This document shows positions 58,970-64,000 of a DNA stretch of 64,000 nt, one piece after another. A model generated the notes under the pieces. That model was not told the origin of the DNA and did not search any database. It saw only the letters and a list, made by a program, of their open reading frames with translations. The translations under genes were made by a program, and so were the position numbers. Positions within the stretch are counted from its first letter, which is position 1. Each line of letters begins with the position of its first letter. This DNA is from Castor canadensis (taxonomy: Eukaryota > Chordata > Mammalia > Rodentia > Castoridae): contig NC_133401.1 in the NCBI RefSeq assembly GCF_047511655.1, positions 18,101,501 to 18,165,500 of the forward strand. The letters run 5' to 3'.

Positions 58970-60925
58970 CTCCATGTGCAGGAAGCTTCCGGCAACCACC
59001 TGAGCCCAGAGCCCAGCCAGCCAGCCCCCAGCGTGGACCTGGACTTCCTGGAAGATGACATCCTGGGTTCACCCGCCACGGGAGGCAGCGGCGGGGGTGG
59101 TGGAAGCGCTGACCAGCCCTGCGACATCCTCCAGCAAAGCCTCCAAGAGGCCAACATCACAGAGCAGACGCTGGAGGCTGAGGCTGAGCTGGACCTGGGC
59201 CCCTTCCAGCTGCCTACCCTGCAGCCTGCGGATGGTGGGGCTGGTCCAGCAGGTGCTGCCGGGGCGGCTGCTGTGGCCACAGGACCCCAGGCTCTTTTCC
59301 CGGGCAGTGCTGACCTGCTGGGACTGCAGGCACCACCCACCGTGCTGGCACATCAGGCCCTGGTGCCACCCCAGGACGTGGTCAACAAGGCCCTGAGTGT
59401 CCAGCCCTTTCTGCAGCCTGTGGGCCTGGGCAATGTGACCCTGCAGCCCATCCCTGGCCTCCAGAGCCTACCCAATGGCAGTCCTGGGGGCGCAACGGCA
59501 GCCACACTGGGCCTGGCACCCATCCAGGTGGTGGGCCAGCCAGTCATGGCACTCAACCCACCCACCTCCCAGCTCCTGGCCAAGCAGGTGCCTGTCAGTG
59601 GCTACCTGGCCTCAGCAGCTGGCCCCTCAGAACCAGTGACCCTGGCATCAGCTGGCGTGTCCCCCCAGGGGGCCGGCCTGGTCATCCAGAAGAGCCTCCC
59701 GGCCGCAGTGGCCACCACACTCAATGGGAACTCTGTGTTTGCCGGGGCAGGGGCCGCCACAGCAGCAGCTGGCGGGGCAGCCTCAGGACAGCCACTGGCA
59801 GTGGCCCCAGGCCTTGGCGCGTCATCACTGGTGCCAGCGCCCAACGTCATCCTGCACCGCACACCCACGCCCATCCAGCCCAAGCCGGCCGGCGTGCTGC
59901 CTCCCAAGCTCTACCAGCTGACACCCAAGCCGTTTGCCCCTGCGGGTGCCACGCTCACCATCCAGGGCGAGCCGGGGGCCCTCCCGCAGCAGCCCAAGGC
60001 CCCCCAGAACCTGACTTTCATGGCGGCCGGCAAGGCAGGCCAGAACGTGGTGCTGTCAGGCTTCCCAGCACCAGCCCTGCAGGCCAACGTGTTCAAGCAG
60101 CCCCCGGTCACCAGCGCAGGAGCTGCCCCACCGCAGCCCCCCGGGGCCCTGAGCAAGCCCATGAGCGTCCACCTTCTCAACCAAGGCAGCAGCATCGTCA
60201 TCCCTGCCCAGCACGTGCTTCCTGGCCAGAACCAGTTCCTGCTGCCCGGCACGCCTGCCGCCGTGCAGCTCCCCCAGCCGCTCTCCGCCCTGCCCGCCAA
60301 TGTGGGCGGCCCAATCCTGACAGCCACAGCTCCCCACGCAGGCGGACAGCTCATTGCCAACCCCATCCTCACCAACCAGAACCTAGCCGGCCCACTCAGC
60401 CTGGGCCCTGTGCTGGCCCCTCACTCGGGGGCCCACAGCACGGCCCACATCCTCTCGGCTGCCCCCATCCAGGTCGGCCAGCCAGCCCTCTTCCAGATGC
60501 CTGTGTCACTGGCCGCTGGCAGCCTGCCCACGCAGAGCCAGCCGGCCCCCACTGGCCCCGCTGCCACCACTGTCCTCCAGGGTGTCACTCTGCCCCCCAG
60601 TGCCGTAGCCATGCTCAACACCCCCGATGGACTGGTGCAGCCGGCCACCCCCACCGCCACCACTGGGGAAGCCACCTCTGTCCTCACGGTGCAGCCCGCC
60701 CCCCCGGTACCCGCTGCGGTCAGCACACCGCTGCCTTTGGGCCTTCAGCAGCCACAGGCGCAGCAGGCTGTCACCCCACAGGCCGCCACCCTGCCTCAGG
60801 CCACCACCCCACAGCCCAGCCCAGGCCTGGCATCCAGCCCAGAGAAGATCGTCCTGGGACAGCCGTCCTCTGCAGCTGCCACAGCCATCCTCACTCAGGA
60901 CTCTCTGCAGATGTTCCTGCCCCAG
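58970..60925 (+). CDS. BICRA: BICRA large coding exon 4 (residues 51-702)
   Basis: A 1956-nt uninterrupted exon (652 codons, phase 0) between acceptor GCCTCCAG (ending 58969) and donor GTACCT (60926). It opens LHVQEASGNH. The acidic motif DLDFLEDDIL is at residues 73-82, followed by a glycine/serine run at 86-97. Next comes DQPCDILQQSLQEANITEQT (98-117), a segment conserved with the paralogue BICRAL. The rest is low-complexity Pro/Ala/Gln/Thr/Val sequence with no membrane segment, consistent with a disordered scaffold. No frameshift or premature stop was seen. The very high GC and CpG content reflects the amino-acid composition. The last residues are LTQDSLQMFLPQ. Confidence 0.96.
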
Positions 60926-61459
60926 GTACCTGCGCTGGGGTGGGAGGGGCAAAGCCGATGCCAGCCAGATGGCCACAGCAGCCAGCAGAGTCTCATGGTT
61001 AGGGACAGCATCTCCAAGATGGCACAGGCCGTTGGGGATAGGCAGGCCCCGAGGGAGAGAGGGACCCAGCCGAGTTGGCAGGGTGGTTGACAGACAGACA
61101 AAGGACAGGACTGGCTAAGTGACAGATAGACAAGAAGAAGGGTTGACAGGCAGGAGAGGGGATTTGTTCACCAAATGACAGACAAGTGAGGGGTCTCAGT
61201 GAGGGAGTGGGCAAGACACGGAGGAATGGACAAATGGACTGACAGGTGGCAGAGAGGGAGAGCATGTAGAGCTGAAGATGGGCTGGCAGCTCAGAGTGGA
61301 CTGAGGTCCCCAGGTCACAGGCTCCCTGGCCTCCATGCCCAGCCATCCCAGGCCCCCGGCTGCCCAGCACCCCTTCTCTGGAGCCTCAGGAATGGCAGTC
61401 TCGGGTGGAAGGCCAGGGTCCCTGGGAGCTTTCTGACCCTGTGCGGCCACCTGTTGCAG
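60926..61459 (+). other. BICRA: BICRA intron between coding exons 4 and 5
   Basis: 534 bp, GT...AG. The frame from exon 4 stays open for 54 more codons to a stop at 61088-61090, so retention would give a truncated protein. Repeated 'gacaga' words (tgacagacagacaaagg, gtgacagatagacaag) lie at about 61088-61130. Confidence 0.75.
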
Positions 61460-61636
61460 GAGAGGAACCAGCAGCCCCTCTCCACAGAGGCCCCTCACCT
61501 CTCCGTGCCTGCCTCGGTCATAGTCAGCGCCCCGCCTCCCGCCCAAGACCCAGCCCTGGCCAACCCCACCGCCAAAGGAGCTGGCCTCGGCCCTCAGGCC
61601 CCCGACAGCCAGGCCTCCCCGGCTCTGGCCCCCCAG
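61460..61636 (+). CDS. BICRA: BICRA coding exon 5 (residues 703-761)
   Basis: A 177-nt exon (59 codons, phase 0) with acceptor CTGTTGCAG (ending 61459) and donor GTAGTC (61637). It reads ERNQQPLST... SVPASVIVSAPPPAQ... and ends ...SPALAPQ, matching the human protein closely as I recall it (human begins ERSQQPLS). The next human residues (IPAAAPLKG) are not found after the donor, which confirms an intron there. The remainder of the protein lies beyond the window. Confidence 0.93.
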
Positions 61637-64000
61637 GTAGTCAACCCCAGCAGCCTCTGCGCTCAGCTAGACCCAGCCTCGGCCCTCCTCCCTACGCTCC
61701 TCCTCGCTCTGCCCTGCCTGCTCTGTCTCGCGCTCTCCTTTGTCTCCCACCCCCACACTTCCTGAAGGTCACCTGAGACCAGGGCCAACCCTGGGGGAGC
61801 CCACACTGTAGGCAGGTGTACAAAAGACAGCAGGACCAGAAATGCAGTAGTCCTGAAGTTACCATTCTCCCTACTGAGTAAGTAGCGCATCAGATAGCGT
61901 TTCAGAGGTTACTGAAAGCATATAGCGAAGAGCCCCTCTCCCTCGATCTGCAGAGGCCACTTCTTACGGTGCCTTTCTGTGCAGACAGCGAAACCGTGTG
62001 TGGACTCTGCTTCCCGTGTTCCAAAAAACAATAGAAGATGCTTTGATCATTTAAACTTGGTCTCAGATACAGTTCTTTGTTCCTTATACAACTGTGTAGT
62101 ATCCCATTCTGTGGATGTGCTGCTTATTATTTATTTATTTATTTATTGGCAGTATTGGGGTTTGAACTCAGGACCTCAAGCTCTCTACCACTTGAGCCAT
62201 ACCCCCATCATTTTCTTTGCTTTAGTTATTTTTTTTACTTAGGGTCTCACACTTTTGCCTGGGCCCAACCTCAGACCTTGATCCTCCTACCTACACCTCC
62301 CATGTAGCTTGGATTACAATGTGCACCACCACACCTGGCCATGTGTTGTTTCTTTCGCCAGTTCTCATTGTTGGGCTTTTAAGTCACTCCTGACCTTCAC
62401 CTATTATGAACAAGGCTATAGAGAACTTTTTTTTTTTTTTTGGCAGTACCGGGGTTTGAACTCAGGGCCTCATGCTTGCTAAGCAGGTACTTTTACCACT
62501 TGAGCCTCTCTGCCAGCCCAAGAGAACAACTTTGTATGTCCATTGTTTTGTAGTAGATATGTTCCTCAAAAGGAAATTCCCAGGCAGGCAGCAGTGGCTC
62601 ATGCTTATAATCCTAGTTTAGGAGGCTGAGATCCAGAGGATCATGGTTCAAATGCCAGCCCAGGCAAATAATTCGTGAGACACCCCACCTCTCAAAATAA
62701 CCAGAGCAAAATGAACTGTAGGCATGCCTCAAGCAGTAGAGCACCTGCCTTGCAAGTGTGAAGACCTGAGTTCAAATCCCAGACCCGGCAAAGAAAAAAC
62801 GGAATTGCTGGGTGTGAAGGTGTATGTATTTATGTTTTTGACAGCTCTTACCAAGTTGCCCTCTGTGGAGTATAAATTGGTTTAGCCTTTATATTTCTTT
62901 TGCTGTGTGCTTTCTCTGAGTAAATTACAGAGAAGTCCAGGCGGAGGAGACATGGGTCCACTTAAGGTGACAAAGTATGACTGAGTACAGCACAGGTGCC
63001 CACATGGGGAGTGTGGACAGAAAATTCTGTAGGGGGTGGGGAGAAGCATTTCAGCTGAGGAAGAGGAGAGAATAAACTTGTAGGCAGCAGAATGGTACGG
63101 GAGCCTTCTGAGGTTGATGGAACACATGGCATGTGCAAAGGTCCTGGGGCTGAGATGAGCTTAGGATTTCTAGGGGATGGAAAGAAGACCAGATAGGATA
63201 TAGGGCTGGAGAAGTCTACTGTGGTACCTCATGGGCCACAGTGGGGAGTTCAGGTCAGAAATCAGTGGATAATGCCAGCGAGGCCACTGGTTACTTGATT
63301 TCTATGCTCCCTGTGGCTGCCATTGGAAACTGGTTTGGTGGAGAACATGAGTTGACTGAGGTAGACCTCTAGGGTAAGGTGGCAGTGGCTCAGAGGCCAG
63401 TGGTAGTGACACTGGAGAGAAGTGAAGAGTTCAGATACTGTTTGGATTTGATTGTGGATTGAAGGTGTGAGTGACAACTACTCCACCAGCCGGAGCACTT
63501 CTGGTGTTTCAGTGCTGGCCCAAGCACTTTCCAGCCTTTCTTTCACCTAAACCTCCCAGCCACGCCCATTTCCAGGTGAGGAAATGGGCAAAGAGAGGGG
63601 AAGTAGCTTGCCTAGGGCTGCCCAGCTATAAGTGGCAGAGCCTGGGTTTAAAGCCTGGCACTCATTGCAGGACAGCTGAGGTCTTGAGATAGGCTGGCCT
63701 GGGCGTGAGTCCTGACTCTGCATTGTCAGGCTCTTGGGGTCATGGCTTCCATACCTATCTGAGAAATGGGAGTAAGGCCACCTCCCACACAGGGCACATG
63801 CAGTGATCAGACCTGTTCCCAGTGATGGCAGTGATGCTGGGGACTACCTTGGAGACAGAAGGTCAGGGTGCATGGGCCAGCTTGAGCTAGCACAGGGGGC
63901 GGCCCTTGGTGGTACCGCAGGGCCTGGTGTGACACAGGTTCTTGTGTTTGTTGGGTGAACAAGTGGATGGATGAATGAATGGCTGTGTGGTTTGGTGGTC
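61637..64000 (+). other. BICRA: BICRA intron after coding exon 5 (to window edge)
   Basis: Antisense L1M scraps at about 62060-62135, 62340-62420 and 62525-62580. Minus SINE at 62145-62335 after a TTTA run, minus ID-like SINE at 62440-62520 after a T run, and plus composite SINE at 62583-62800. L2-like sequence at about 62930-63470. MIR-like pieces at 63520-63670 and 63690-63790. No exon was recognised. Confidence 0.6.

Larger units (their letters stand above)
14001..64000 (+). other. BICRA: BICRA gene, 5' half (gene span inside window)
   Basis: This spans the probable first exon to the right window edge. Five coding exons give 761 consecutive residues that match what I know of BICRA: N-terminus MDDEDGRCLLDVICDPQALN, then DFLHG, then DQPCDILQQSLQEANITEQT, then long Pro/Ala/Gln/Thr-rich sequence. 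Human BICRA is about 1560 residues, so roughly half is present; the C-terminal GLTSCR domain is outside. BICRA is a nuclear subunit of the GBAF/ncBAF SWI/SNF complex (with BRD9 and SMARCA4) and binds the BRD4 ET domain. The paralogue BICRAL shares the N-terminal motifs but differs in most of the rest, and the fit here is to BICRA. Introns are 14210-51414 (37 kb, if exon 1 joins exon 2 directly), 51516-53711, 53758-53853 (96 bp), 53897-56318, 56385-58969, 60926-61459 and 61637 onward. The identity is secure; the 5' end is inferred. Confidence 0.93.

Noticed and set aside
61637..61765. Reading frame continuing past the donor at 61637 with a hydrophobic tail
   Set aside because: The donor GTAGTC matches the expected exon end, and the following residues do not match BICRA. 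The frame stops at 61763-61765, so it is intron.
175..62800. tRNA-like A and B boxes throughout the window
   Set aside because: They belong to the ID-like part of the SINE family, with diverged sequence and A-rich tails. None can fold as a complete tRNA gene by eye.
1..64000. A novel multi-gene or defence-type system
   Set aside because: The window is a vertebrate gene with repeat-rich introns and flank. No gene cluster, array or operon-like structure was seen on either strand.

Overview
This is mammalian nuclear DNA, most likely from a castorimorph rodent (beaver or a close relative; inference). The reason is the very dense SINE load. The SINEs combine a 7SL/B1-like part with an ID/tRNA-like part (A-box-like 'gtggctcaagtggtagag', B-box-like 'gagttcaaaccccagtac') and end in a short A tract. 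The window also holds older, mammal-wide repeats: MIR, L2, L1M 3' ends, a MaLR LTR piece and Tigger-like relics. There is one dominant protein-coding locus, no bacterial-type organisation, and no tRNA, rRNA or CRISPR.

The gene is the 5' half of BICRA (formerly GLTSCR1) on the + strand. BICRA is a subunit of the non-canonical BAF (GBAF/ncBAF) SWI/SNF chromatin-remodelling complex. A CpG-island promoter lies at about 13.15-15.4 kb. A probable non-coding first exon ends at 14209 with donor GTGAGT. A 37-kb first intron packed with SINEs leads to a probable second 5'UTR exon at 51415-51515. Coding starts at 53717 (MDDEDGRCLL) and continues through exons 53712-53757, 53854-53896, 56319-56384, 58970-60925 (1956 nt) and 61460-61636. 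Together these encode 761 residues with consistent phases and canonical GT/AG borders. The C-terminal half, including the conserved GLTSCR domain, lies beyond the right edge.

Layout: 1-9.7 kb is intergenic, with SINEs, simple repeats and a Tigger relic broken up by SINEs. A smaller CpG island at 9.7-10.13 kb carries CCAAT, GC-box and TATA-like motifs and may be a second or divergent promoter. From 10.1 to 13.1 kb there are SINEs and MIR. From 13.15 to 15.44 kb lies the main CpG island. From 15.44 to 51.4 kb is intron 1, with a 630-bp inverted-repeat structure at 21510-22140, L1M and MaLR remnants, and two copies of a 'flank plus SINE' cassette at 39.5 and 49.0 kb. From 51.4 to 61.6 kb are the exons. 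From 61.6 to 64 kb is the next intron, with SINEs, L2 and MIR.

I did not find a new biological system. The observations most worth checking are two upstream ORFs predicted in the BICRA leader, the purine/AT-palindrome architecture of its promoter, the upstream CpG island, the inverted repeat, and the duplicated SINE cassette. Repeat family names come from memory of consensus patterns and were not computed; boundaries are approximate to about 10-20 bp.
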